Assembly: GCA_016618085.1 (NCBI GenBank)
Contig: JABLTG010000015.1
Span: 62,001-126,000 of the forward strand
Origin: Neovahlkampfia damariscottae
Lineage: Eukaryota; Heterolobosea; Selenaionea; Neovahlkampfiida; Neovahlkampfiidae
Length of the DNA stretch: 64,000 nt
Reading direction: 5' to 3'
Part shown: in pieces, positions 54,279 to 64,000 of the stretch
Layout of the letters: each line of letters begins with the position of its first letter
Numbering within the stretch: the stretch's first letter is position 1
Made by a program: the position numbers and the translations under genes
Notes under the pieces: generated by a model
The model's database searches: none
Told to the model about the DNA's origin: nothing
Seen by the model: the letters and a program-made list of their open reading frames with translations, nothing else

Positions 54279-55789
54279 TTATTCTAAATTGACATCTTTT
54301 AACTCTTCGTCTTTCGAATTTTCTAAATGATCATGAATGATAGTTTTATCATTTACTTCGACTTTCAATTCAAACTCTTCATTTTCATCAATAAATTGAG
54401 CTTTTTTTTCATCTTTTTCTGGGTCTACTGGAATTTCGAATGTTGATTTTCGAAAGAAAATAATTAGCGCTACAAAAAGAAGAAATGAAAATCCAATGAC
54501 AAATAGTTGAACAATGACGAAACTTACAGGTCCAACAAAAAAGAATAAATTTGAAATTACAGCTGGAATTAGAACTTCTCCTAAAACAGCTCCACCTTGC
54601 TGATTGGTTAGATTTTTATGAAATTTACCATTATTGAGGTCATTGCTCCTGTTGCTTCCATTTTCAATGTACTGCTTGGATAGGATAGTGCAATTGCATA
54701 AATTGGTCCATAAAAAAAACCAACCAATAATGTGCTTATCCACAATACAACAATTGAATTTGAAAAAATTAAAATTAATGCCAGTCCGATAATTGAGATT
54801 GAAAATGAAGTGGTGATGTAAAATCTTGGATCTAAGAATATCGATATAAATGCTGATAAAACTCTTCCTACAGTAAAAGACAACCAAAATGCTGATGTTA
54901 AATATGCAGCCATTTTCTCTGTTCCAATTCCTTGTCCAACCACATAGTTTGCAAGTAGTCCTCCATATGCAACTTCACCACCTACATAAAATCCTAATAA
55001 TAGAGCAATGACAATACTCATTTGATTTTGCTTTGAAATCAATGTAGAAAAAGAAAATGTTTTTTCTTTTTTTTCTTCTTCATCTTCTTCAATATTTTGT
55101 GGTTTTTTTTCTTCATTTCTTGATAAATCAGGTATTGGTAGAAACATAAAACATATTATGCATATCAATACTAAAATAGAATTTATCCAGAATGCCCAAT
55201 AAAATCTTAAGAGGTTTCCTTTTTCCATGATTAAACCAGCAATAAAAGGAGATACAAAAGCACCAATACCATAAAAAGCATGTAAAAGTTGAATAAATGG
55301 ACCACTTTTTTCTTTCCAAATCCACATTATCAGAACATTAGGAAACAAATCCAACATGCCTGCAAAAAAACCGTAAGCAACATGCAAAATGAGCAACAAA
55401 TAGTAATTTGTAATAATAGGTATTGCAGTATACATCAATACCAATACGGATAATATGGTTGTATAAACGAAATGTGGATGTACAATATGTGAATACTTGA
55501 AAGTTGGCGCTGTGATATAGTCTAAAAATTTCCCACCAAGTAAAGTACCCACCACCCATGTAACACCTCTAGCAGTAAATAAAAATCCAATATTTTGTAC
55601 AGTTGAGTTTGTATTTCTTTGAAGTTGTAAATTTGACCATCCAAGTGAAGCAACTAAAATTCCAAGACAAATATAAGTATAATAGTATTGTGCTGTTAAT
55701 ATTACATTGAATATTATTTGTTTATTGAATTTTTTTGGTACTTTTGTTTCTGTGGATTTTTCTTCAACAGAAACTTGTTCTTCAGTCAT
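54279..55789 (-). CDS. MFS transporter, MFSD4/FucP-like
   Basis: Two exons (intron 54600-54628) encode 493 residues with about 12 hydrophobic helices. Start chosen at ATG 55787-55789, which follows ATTGG by about 20 nt. The pattern NIGFLFTARGVTWVVGTLLG, FFAGMLDLFPNVLIMW and LLHAFYGIGAFVSPFIAG matches the MFSD4 (NaGLT1) sugar transporter branch of the major facilitator superfamily. The loop between helices 6 and 7 is acidic (NIEEDEEEKKE). The C-terminal tail is long and acidic. Substrate may be a sugar by family; not shown here. Confidence 0.8.
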
Positions 55790-55896
55790 TGGCGGAATTT
55801 GTTCAGAACCTTCCAATCTAAAAAAACCAAGTAACAATTCTCCAAGAAGTTTTTTGTGATCTAAATTCACCCATAAATTCGTTATTGAACATTTAT

Positions 55897-56310
55897 TTAA
55901 GATCCTTTGTAAGTTGAATAACCAAAAGGTGAAACTACAATTGGAATATGAAAATGTGAATTGTCATCTTTTTCAAATTCAACATGAACAGTCTTATAAA
56001 TAGTTTTTTGATTTTGTCTTTTGAAATATTCACCTGTTTCAAAAACTAAAGCAAAAATTCCGGGTTCTTTTGCATCTCCTGGTAAAACGTTGATTTTTTG
56101 ATTTTCTTCGTTGGTTGTCCAGTTTTTAATTCTTCCATCTTTGTCTGTGATAGCTCTTCCAATACCAACTAATTTGTTGTTAATTCTTTTGTAGAGGTTG
56201 ACCAGAATGCCTGGTGCTGGTGAACCGTTTGATATATCAAGCACATGAGTTGAAAGATCTGGAATTATTTCTTTTGTTTCTTTTGTGATAACCAATTCTT
56301 CTTCCAACAT
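55897..56310 (-). CDS. 5-hydroxyisourate hydrolase (transthyretin-like)
   Basis: 137 residues, single exon. Family motifs: LSTHVLDISNGSPAPGI, the DGRI loop, and the invariant C-terminal YSTYKGS. His in STHVLD, Arg in DGRI and His in SHFHIPI are the catalytic set. It hydrolyses 5-hydroxyisourate in urate breakdown, so a urate oxidase is expected elsewhere in the genome. There is a 20-residue N-terminal extension beyond bacterial enzymes. It shares a 68-bp promoter, with a single CCAAT/ATTGG (56344-56348), with the PHD gene. Confidence 0.92.
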   Translation of the reverse strand: MLEEELVITKETKEIIPDLSTHVLDISNGSPAPGILVNLYKRINNKLVGIGRAITDKDGRIKNWTTNEENQKINVLPGDAKEPGIFALVFETGEYFKRQNQKTIYKTVHVEFEKDDNSHFHIPIVVSPFGYSTYKGS

Positions 56311-56343
56311 GCACTTGTGGTAATGAAAAGTTCGCTGATTCTG

Positions 56344-56348
56344 ATTGG
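56344..56348. promoter_or_regulatory. shared ATTGG element in a 68-bp bidirectional promoter
   Basis: The single such element between starts at 56310 (minus) and 56379 (plus); about 33 and 30 nt from the two ATGs. Confidence 0.6.
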
Positions 56349-56378
56349 GTCATTTGTTTCCCGCTAAAAACCGTTTCA

Positions 56379-57982
56379 ATGATGAACAAAGAAAACTCTT
56401 ACCATCATGATTATAACACCTCTTTTGAGCAACAGTAATACAATACCATTTCTTTTTAATAACACAAGCACAAAAACACCAACAAAAGAAAAAGTTACAA
56501 GTGTGTTTCAAAATTCATTGGAAACACTGAAACAAGAATTATCAGTAAAAATTTGAAAAAACTAATATTTAAAAAGGTTGTATCTGATGGTTATTTTGGT
56601 CAACAAATTTTAAAAAGTTTCTGTCAACAAAACAAACAAGACTTTTCTTCATCTTCCGAGTTTTGGATCATAAAAATCACATTTGAACTTAAATGCCATA
56701 ATTTTGAAGAATCTTTAAATTCATTTGATAGTTTACTTCAAAATAACACCCATATCAATGACGAATTAATGTTATTATTTGAAAGAATTCTTCAAGAAAT
56801 TCAAAAAAGAAATTTAACAAAATTGAAAACTAAATCAACTTTGATTAAGAATCAAATTCATTTTAGCAACATAAACTCAATTCAACAAAGAAGTTTACAA
56901 TTGTCTTCTTCAAAAAAATCCAGAAAATCAACATCAACCTTCCAAATATTTGATGATACAAAAAAAGCTCTTGAATTTCAAAAAGAAGGAACACTTCAAT
57001 CAATCCCACCTCCAAGATTTACACCAAAAAAAATGAATATTTCAGGAAATCCAAGGACTGGGATAATTAAAACACCATTATCCACTTATACTCCAAAAAG
57101 AATGAATATTTCAGGAAATCCATCAAAAACACTTTCTTCAAAGAAAATTAAAAATGAAAGTGAATACCAAACGGAGTCAAAGAATCTACTTAATGAATTT
57201 AATTCTTCAACAGTCGAAAAGAAAGTGGAATCAACTGAGTATGATATGAATAGTACTGCAAAAATTTTACAAGATTTCGAAGAATTTAACAATTCATCAT
57301 TTGACTTAAATTCCACTGTGGATTACAGAAATGAAGAAAATATCAAAAGTGATCTCACTGACAAACCAAACACTTCAATAAAACAAGAAAGAAAGGATTT
57401 CATTCAAGATTGGAATTCAGAAGAACTTGAAGAAGAAATGGAAATATCTCCAATACAAGAGAGTCAAAATCTTGAAATAGATAATAAAGTTGAAAAGAAA
57501 TTTCTCCCTTCAATAGATGAAATAGAAGAAGAATTTGAATCAAATACATTCAATGATGATGAAGAAGAAAGCAATGAAATTGATGATTATTCTTCAAAAT
57601 TTGGTCGAATGAATGTTCTTCTTGCAGAAAATCAAAAAACAATTACCCCATTAAAAAGGTCATTGAGAATACAAAAACAAAACAAAACTTCAATCATTTC
57701 AAATTTTGAATCACCAAAATATAAGAATGCGACATTTATTCCAAATAAATATCTTCCTGATGGAAGCAAATCAAAAATCATCGTTGAAAATGTTATTTGT
57801 AATTGTAATGGAAATGAAAATGGAAAGATAATCAAATGTTCTTCATCAAATGTAAGTGAATTTGTGACTTTTAATTGTCGATTTTATATAAGTGTTCAGG
57901 AAATGTGTATTATCATTTGAGCTGTGTAGGATTGAAGATCAAACCTTCAAAAGAATGGTACTGCGATCAATGTAAAGATTAA
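56379..57982 (+). CDS. PHD-finger protein, ING-like finger at the C-terminus
   Basis: Four exons (introns 56435-56468, 56545-56576, 57852-57892) encode 498 residues. The N-terminal 130 residues are helical. The middle is disordered and Ser/Glu-rich, with a duplicated TPK(K/R)MNISGNP motif near residues 165-200. The last 50 residues form a PHD finger rebuilt across the last intron: CNCNGNENGKIIKCSSSN, then YYHLSCVGLKIKPSKEWYCD. This Cys4-His-Cys3 spacing and CVGL..KP..WYC resemble ING-family fingers that read H3K4 methylation. The canonical N-terminal ING domain is not obvious. It likely acts in chromatin. Confidence 0.78.
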
Positions 57983-58161
57983 ATTTATGAGTTGAGATGA
58001 AGTCTCCAAAAAAGAATATTTATTTTTCCTTTTTTATATAATTTGGTTCCAAAATATTTTCCATAAATTTGTGAAGTACAGCCTCTGTTAAATTAATAAT
58101 TTCAAATTGTCTTTTCTCTCGAAATTTCTAAAAAGTCCATGGAAAAATTACCCAATCGGAG

Positions 58162-59907
58162 ATGATTTTAAAAAAAAAAGTTTGTTGTGAACACAGCACC
58201 TGGTGTTGCGAAAAAAGACACAAAGAATGTATGTGTAGTATATGTAAATCATCATTTTTCGTTGGTAATCGTTATGAATGTTTGACCTGTCAAAACTTTA
58301 ATCTCTGTCAGCAATGTCTGCCTGAAACAAATCATCAACATGAATTTAAAGAACATATAAAACCACAAGAAATTGTATTTGATTTATGTTATGAAGGAAA
58401 TCTTGAAAAACTTAAAAGTTTTTCATATTTAAATTTTTTTGACAATGTTGGTTGGACTTGCACAAATTATGCAGCAGAAGGTGGACAAGTTCACGTTTTG
58501 AAATGGTTAAAGAAACAAGGTTTTGATATGAATCATAAATCTCTTGATGGATATACTCCGATGCTTTGTGCTTGTTACAATGGTCACTTGGAAACTGTCA
58601 AATGGTTACATGAAGAAGGTTGTTCAATTTTCGAATTTGAATCAAAAAAATATTCTTGTATTATGTATGCTTGTTTTAATGGTCACTTGGATGTTGTAAA
58701 ATATTTGATAAAAAGTGGTTGTTCTTTATCGGAAAAAGCTCATGATGGATACACAGCTGTACATTGTGCTGCTGAATCTGGACATGTTGATATTTTAGCT
58801 TATCTATTCTTAAATGGTGTTGATATGAATGTGAAAGCAAATGATGGTTATACTCCTTTATTGTCGGCTGTTCATCAGAATCATTTATCCGTTGTAATTT
58901 GGTTGGTCAACCATGGAGTCGATATTTACGAAACAACATCAGATGGTTTACACGCATTCTATCTTGCTATTGAATGTTCTAATTATCGTATTGCGAAATG
59001 GTTAATGGCAAACACAGATTTGGCCACACGAAATTACATCGAATCACATCACGCGACTCCTTTAATGTTAGCAGCATGTTCTGGACAACTTGAATTCGTC
59101 TATTACTTGTTATCCAAAGGATTTTCACTTGATGAAACGAGTGTTGTTGGATGTACACCACTGAAAGCGTCAATCATCACAGGAAATTTAAACTCCATTA
59201 TTTATTTACAAAAGCATGGATCATCATTCAAAGAAGTAAACAAAATAACTGGAACTACAACATTGACATGTGCTGCTAAATTCAAACAAATCCATATTCT
59301 TCAGTACTTATTATTTCACGGAGGAAATTATCAAGAAGTCATGGAAGATCTTAAAGAACAAGTGGAGATTTTCCAATTGTATAAAAAATCCATTCACTAT
59401 GAAATTCAAGAAAAAAATTATGAGAAATTAGGTCAATACAAATATGAAGATGATTTTCTTCATAATATTGTTATGAGTGGTGATGTGGAAATGTTGAAAG
59501 TTTTTGTTGACAAAGATTTTGAAAAACTGAAATCATTCGATAAATTTGGGGACAGTGTTTTAAATACTTCAATCATTTATGATGAATTTGAGATTTTTAA
59601 ATTTCTTTATAGTCTCAAAGTGATGGATTTGTCAGTTAAAAATTGCGAGAACTTAACAACATTCGATATTGCCTTGAGAAAAGGAAATTTAGAAATTCTA
59701 AGCTCATTCATACGTGAAGATGGATTCTCAAATGAATTATTTTCAAATTATAAGCATATCAGAAAAATGTTGAACACGCATCCAATACTTATTTGTTACT
59801 TCAATAAGTTGAAAATATTCAACAATCAAAATTTCGAAGATGTAGAATTTATTTTTCCAAATCAAAGAAAAAGAAAATTATCACAACATGCTTTCAAAAA
59901 AAAGTAA
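58162..59907 (+). CDS. ZZ zinc finger plus ankyrin-repeat protein
   Basis: Single exon, 581 residues. Near the N-terminus a ZZ finger (CSICKSSFFVGNRYECLTC, then LCQQCL, NHQHEF) follows a His/Cys cluster. About ten ankyrin repeats then span 65-560 (for example GYTPMLCACYNGHLETVKWL and GYTAVHCAAESGHVDILAYL). It ends in a basic QRKRKLSQHAFKKK tail that may be a nuclear signal. CCCAATCGG stops 4 nt before the ATG. Partners unknown; ankyrin arrays bind proteins. Its stop is 2 bp from the SDS22 stop. Confidence 0.85.
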   Translation: MILKKKVCCEHSTWCCEKRHKECMCSICKSSFFVGNRYECLTCQNFNLCQQCLPETNHQHEFKEHIKPQEIVFDLCYEGNLEKLKSFSYLNFFDNVGWTCTNYAAEGGQVHVLKWLKKQGFDMNHKSLDGYTPMLCACYNGHLETVKWLHEEGCSIFEFESKKYSCIMYACFNGHLDVVKYLIKSGCSLSEKAHDGYTAVHCAAESGHVDILAYLFLNGVDMNVKANDGYTPLLSAVHQNHLSVVIWLVNHGVDIYETTSDGLHAFYLAIECSNYRIAKWLMANTDLATRNYIESHHATPLMLAACSGQLEFVYYLLSKGFSLDETSVVGCTPLKASIITGNLNSIIYLQKHGSSFKEVNKITGTTTLTCAAKFKQIHILQYLLFHGGNYQEVMEDLKEQVEIFQLYKKSIHYEIQEKNYEKLGQYKYEDDFLHNIVMSGDVEMLKVFVDKDFEKLKSFDKFGDSVLNTSIIYDEFEIFKFLYSLKVMDLSVKNCENLTTFDIALRKGNLEILSSFIREDGFSNELFSNYKHIRKMLNTHPILICYFNKLKIFNNQNFEDVEFIFPNQRKRKLSQHAFKKK

Positions 59908-59909
59908 CT

Positions 59910-61019
59910 CTATTTTAAAGGTTGAATGAAACCTCCATTGATTTCTTGTAAAGTTGGTATTGAAAGTTGAAGTTTTCTTTTGAATTGTAAATCTTTACAG
60001 ATTGGATTTCTTTCAATGTAAATACTTGTTAATGATTTACACTCACATAAATCTCTTAAATCTGAAACATCTTCAATTTGATTATCACTACACTACATTC
60101 ATATTTTTAGTCAATAAAAATGATCAATTTTCTTACCCAAAATTCTTCCAATTCTTGTAATTCTTTAACATTTTGTACTTTATTTAATTTGTTATCAGAA
60201 ACATCTAATAAAGTTAAATTTAAAGAATCCAAATTTTCTAATTGTTGAATTCCATTTTCGGAAACGTAAAATTCTTTCAAATTTACCAATTTTTCAACTC
60301 CAACAAGTTTTGAAATTAAATTATCTTGAAGTGAAAGTATTCTAAGTTTTGTTAATTTTTCTAAATTTTCAATTTTTTTTATTTTGTTTCTTCCGATCCA
60401 AAGTTCTTCTAATTTTAAATTTTCATCCAAATTTTCAATTTTTTTGATTTTATTTGAACCAAGTTCCAATAATTGTAACTCTTTTAATTCATCTAAATTT
60501 TCAATTTTATGAATCTTATTTTCATTTAAAAATAATTTTTCAAGTTTCTTTTGATGGATATTTTCAATAACTTTGATTGAATTAAACGCCAAATCTAAAA
60601 CTCTAACTTGTCAATTTTTTTCTTTTTTATTACTTTAATTCAGTTAATTTTTCTAAATTCTCAATAACAGTTAATTTATTATCATACAAATCCAAATGTT
60701 CTAATGATGTTAAATTTTCCAAATTTTCAATTTTTGGAATCAAATTTTGTCTCAAACAAAGCTTCTTTAAAGTTGGAATGTTGGTTAAATTTTCTATTTT
60801 TTTTAAACGACAATTTGTTAAATCAATTTCAACCAAGGTTGATGGAATTTTGTAACCAACTCCAATTTGTCTATTTTTGGTTAAAAAATGTGATGTTCTA
60901 TTTTACTCATGAGGATGATGTGATAAATCTAATATGTCGTCTTCAATTGTAGTTTTGATTTCTAAGCTTTTGTCTTGATCAATAAGTTTGATTTTCTTTT
61001 TGTCTTGTTCTTCACTCAT
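59910..61019 (-). CDS. SDS22-like leucine-rich repeat protein (PP1 regulatory subunit 7)
   Basis: Four exons (introns 60871-60906, 60603-60633, 60093-60136) encode 332 residues and end in TAG, the only TAG stop I found. After an acidic and basic N-terminus come about eleven 22-residue SDS22-type LRRs (LxxLxLxxNxIxKIENL). It closes with EEFWCSDNQIEDVSDL, rebuilt across intron 3, and an LRR cap (IYIERNPICKD). These are hallmarks of SDS22, which binds and matures nuclear protein phosphatase 1. ATTGG lies about 35 nt upstream. Confidence 0.92.
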
Positions 61020-61181
61020 TTTGTTGTTTTTTTTGGTCAAATTAGTGAACATCCAATGAAAACAAAGAATAAAAGGAAATGACAAATTGAATGAATTTTA
61101 TCCCCAGAAATTCCAAAATTTTGACTTCTTCTACTTGATGCATTTTGACCAATCATTTAGAAATTTGAAAAAGTTGTGTTG

Positions 61182-62894
61182 ATGACAAACGACGACGGGT
61201 AAAGAAAAACGAATTTTTTAATATTTGAGACCAGAACTTTTTTATTTGAAACCAAGCCATTATTATTTTGTTATCATTTCAATGGAGATAATTCTTTGAG
61301 TTTTCCATCAACAAAACAACTTCAACTGACAAATGAGTGGTCAATTGAAATAGTTTTTCGTTGCCGTTCTCACAGATGTAAATTAGTATCAAAGAATAAC
61401 GATGGCTCAACTGGTTATTCAATTGGATTGTATGATGGAAAGTTATGGACCACAACGTATGGCATTAATGAAAATTATTCGAAAGTAGCCATTGAAGAGG
61501 AAAAATGGAATCATTGTCTGATTATGTATAATAGAGGAATGGTATCTTATCATGTTGGTGGTAAACTGATTCAACAAGTTCCAGGTAAAGAAAGTTAAAA
61601 CTTAAAATAATAGGTAAATATCCAGTTTATGATTCTCATATTTTAAGGTTCACCTATTTGTTATAAAAATAAGAGTGATTTGTATATTGGCCAACAAGGA
61701 GATGAAAAATTATTTTTTAAAGGAGACATTGCACTTGTCAGAATTTATAACAAAGTTTTAGAAAAAAATATGATTTTAAACTTGCCAAAAAATTACCCAA
61801 AGAATCTATGTGTATACCATTTGCAATTTTTGACACCAAATCCAGTAAATGAATCATGTTTTTTTTGACATTTTTTTACAAAGACAAAACCAATCAAAAT
61901 TGAACAAAAAAAAGAAGATGAAAGAGAAATCGAAGGTGATGCTATTTATGAATTAAAAAATCATCTTCCATCAAAAATTTCAAAAGAATTCATTTCAAAA
62001 CTCTCTCATGATTTACTTCCGAAATTAAGAGTGGAAAATTTTGACCTTGAAGATGAATCAATTGTCATTTTAAGAACGTATCACAACACATTTGTTTCTA
62101 CAGATGATTCTAAAAGTTATATCTTCCAAACAAAAAAAATCACAAAAAATTGTTTTTTTGAAGCTGAAATGTTGAATTCAGATGATGAAAAAAATGAAAA
62201 ACAGAAACTTTGTTTCAAACAAGATAATATCATTTATTTTTCATGTATGGGCATTAACAATCAATTTCAACTGTCAACTTTAAAATGCTCAATTGAAAAT
62301 TTTCAAAGAAATCATTCATCAGTTAGAGAGTTAAAAAAAGAAATTCCAAAAAGTTACCAATTTGAAATGGAATCAAAAAATCAAAAATATTATATTTCAA
62401 ACTGTTTTGGTCAGTATTTATCAGCCAGATATGATTTTCAAGGAACTTTTAATTTTCAAAAAAATTCAAAAACTTGGGAGTCTTTTGATGTTATAAAATT
62501 TATGAATTTGACAGATGGCAAAATTTTGATAAAATCTGGAGATGGAAAGTTTTTGATTGCTAATTCGAATGGTTCTTTTGGGTTATCAGCCAATCGATCT
62601 TCACAAGGAGATGATTTGTTCATTTTGACTGAATCTATTCCTGGTAAATTCATCATTCAAACAGCAATGTACAACACAAATCTTACATTTCCAAATACTG
62701 TATCGATTTTAGGAAATTATGCAACTCATCAAGAAAAAATCACCAAAAATTGTTTTATTCAATTTTTAAATGTTGGAAGGAAGTTTGTGATGTATAATTC
62801 ATATGTTAACTCATTCATTTCATTTTCAAAAAGTGGCATATCTGTCCGAGAAAAAATATTATTAGAAGAAGAATGTGAAATTATCTATCTATAA
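61182..62894 (+). CDS. LamG-like domain protein with C-terminal beta-rich domain
   Basis: Four exons (introns 61199-61234, 61585-61647, 61845-61883) encode 524 residues. The first exon is 17 nt. Residues 10-190 match a concanavalin/LamG-3 jelly roll (EWSIEIVFRC, YSIGLYDGKLW, WNHCLIMYN, LYIGQQGDEKLFFKGDIALV). A Lys/Glu linker follows. The last 290 residues are beta-rich with repeated LRTYHNTFVSTDD and KYYISNCFGQYLSA phrases, recalling beta-trefoil fascin-like folds. There is no signal peptide, so it is likely intracellular. Intron 2 is 63 nt and contains two back-to-back GT-AG units. ACCAATCA lies about 30 nt upstream. Confidence 0.65.
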
Positions 62895-63100
62895 ATCATA
62901 TTGAATAAAAAGATTCCATTTTATCAATTCAAACATAAATTTTGAAAATTCGATATAATTGAACTTCAAAAAATAATGTTCTGCACTTTTTACAATTTCA
63001 TATGGTCCAAACACTTTCATGCATTTCATTTATTTTTCCATACAATTTCAAACGTTCAATCCCTGTTTTTTGAAAGGCAAAATGCTACATTTGAAAGAAC

Positions 63101-63107
63101 AAAAAAA
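63101..63107 (-). terminator. RNA polymerase III terminator of tRNA-Asp
   Basis: A run of seven T on the minus strand begins 5 nt after the tRNA 3' end. Confidence 0.75.
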
Positions 63108-63112
63108 TCGGT

Positions 63113-63194
63113 CTCGAGTGCCGGGAATTGAACCCGGGTCGCAAGAGAACTGTTAAATTGACAGTCTTGAATTCTACCACTATACCACACCCGA
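63113..63194 (-). tRNA. tRNA-Asp(GUC) with an 11-nt intron
   Basis: On the minus strand: acceptor stem TCGGGTG pairs with CACTCGA (one G-T), discriminator G as in eukaryotic tRNA-Asp. A D-arm with AGTATAGTGGT-like sequence has one mismatch. The anticodon stem CAAGA pairs with TCTTG. The anticodon is GTC (63160-63162) and the T-arm is CCGGG TTCAATT CCCGG. The anticodon loop is interrupted after base 37 by 11 nt (63148-63158), the canonical place for nuclear tRNA introns. CTGT of the loop can pair with ACAG in the intron, the usual anticodon-intron helix. A 4-base variable loop matches tRNA-Asp. Confidence 0.9.
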
Positions 63195-63314
63195 TTACTT
63201 GTAAGAGGTCAACAAATTAGATAAGAAATTGTTAAAAGAATTGTCCATTCAAAATCAATTGAAAAACACAAATTCCGAACCAATCAAAAAAAAACCATCA
63301 AATCAACTTCAAAA

Positions 63315-64000
63315 ATGGGCAATACACCAAGTGGATTTAATGGTTCATCAACAGCAGATCAAGTAACTAAAGATGTCAATCTTGAAGGAAAAGTAGTTAT
63401 TGTGACAGGAGCAAACGCAGGACTTGGAAAAGAAGTAAACAAAACCTTTTTGACTTATTTTTCAGACAGCAAGAGCAATGGCAAATACAGGAGCTACTGT
63501 AATAATGGCTGCAAGAAACCAAGAAAAAGCTAAATCTGCAAAAGAAGAACTTGAAAAACAAATTAAAAATCCAAAAAATTTACACCTCATTGAATTAGAC
63601 CTTGGAGACTTCAAAAGCATCGAAAACTTCATTTCTGAATTCAAAAAATTGAACCTTCCATTACATATTTTAATCAATAACGCAGGTGTTATGGCAACTC
63701 CACAACAAAAAACAAAAGACGGTTTTGAGTATCAACTTGGAATCAATCATTATGGTCATTATAAATTAACAATGGGTCTTTTACCAATCATGGTTGAAAC
63801 ATCAAAAAAAGAAAAAGATTTTGAAGGTAGAATCGTTTGTTTATCATCAGCAGCTCATACAATGGGTAAATTTGATTTTGACAATCTTCACTGGGAAAAA
63901 GAAGGTACTTATGGTCCATGGGTTGCATATGGCAGATCAAAACTTGCAAATGTATTATTTGCAAGAGCATTAAACCGTAGATTGGTTAAAGATAAAATTA
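63315..64000 (+). CDS. short-chain dehydrogenase/reductase, retinol-dehydrogenase-like (partial)
   Basis: The first exon and most of the second are present (intron 63435-63465); the 3' end runs off the window. Motifs: VVIVTGANAGLGKE (cofactor loop, cut by the intron after GKE), LDLGD, LINNAGVM, the Ser in CLSSAAH, and YGRSKLAN with the catalytic Tyr and Lys. Spacing fits RDH11/WWOX-type SDRs. An N-terminal MGNTPSGFNG could be N-myristoylated (inference). The substrate is unknown. ACCAATCA lies about 32 nt before the ATG. The tRNA gene lies upstream on the other strand. Confidence 0.88.

Overview
This is a gene-dense window of nuclear DNA from an AT-rich, unicellular, aerobic-looking eukaryote. 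About 47 protein genes, one tRNA gene and one DNA transposon fill 64 kb. Stops are almost always TAA, a few are TGA and one is TAG. I resolved about 79 introns by joining conserved protein motifs. All are GT-AG; nearly all are 25-48 nt (typically 29-37) and only two are longer (54 and 63 nt). Gene content (Integrator nuclease, class I HDAC, CDCA7-type zinc finger, mitochondrial adrenodoxin reductase, HIU hydrolase, gamma-butyrobetaine-type dioxygenase, kinesin-14, IREH/Rim15-type kinase) fits a free-living protist with mitochondria. An amoeboflagellate such as a heterolobosean is possible, but I cannot fix the species or phylum from sequence alone.

Layout. 0-7 kb: partial gene, small membrane protein with an in-frame TGA, divergent CCT subunit, TPR-CHAT protein, orphan gene. 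7-18 kb: orphan gene, large AGC kinase, PAAT-like protein, TPR protein, INTS11, adrenodoxin reductase, AMPK beta. 18-29 kb: Q-rich membrane protein, peroxiredoxin, zinc-ribbon protein, esterase, bacterial-type anhydro-MurNAc kinase, kinase, paired Cys-rich secreted proteins, small secreted protein, adenylosuccinate synthetase, membrane protein, acidic protein. 29-36 kb: DEAD-box helicase, a tiny split-start ubiquitin-like gene, HDAC, then a 2.4-kb Tc1/mariner/pogo-type transposon with clear terminal inverted repeats, inserted just upstream of a VTT/TVP38 gene. 36-46 kb: a 2OG-oxygenase/F-box/Rho GTPase fusion, a SnoaL-like gene, a secreted protein, decayed DNA, a CBS-kinase-like fusion, kinesin. 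46-64 kb: glycosyltransferase, two TM2 genes, coiled-coil protein, CDCA7-like, GBBH-like, threonine synthase, MFSD4-like transporter, HIU hydrolase, PHD protein, ZZ-ankyrin protein, SDS22, LamG-like protein, tRNA-Asp with an intron, and a partial SDR.

The most striking signals are: (1) a CCAAT/ATTGG element within about 50 nt of the start codon of about 42 genes, sometimes only 2-6 nt away, which looks like a core-promoter or initiator element in a genome with almost no 5' UTRs; (2) divergent pairs that share one such element in 29-68 bp; (3) the three-domain fusion at 36881-38706; (4) compact convergent genes whose stops overlap or lie 2-4 bp apart.
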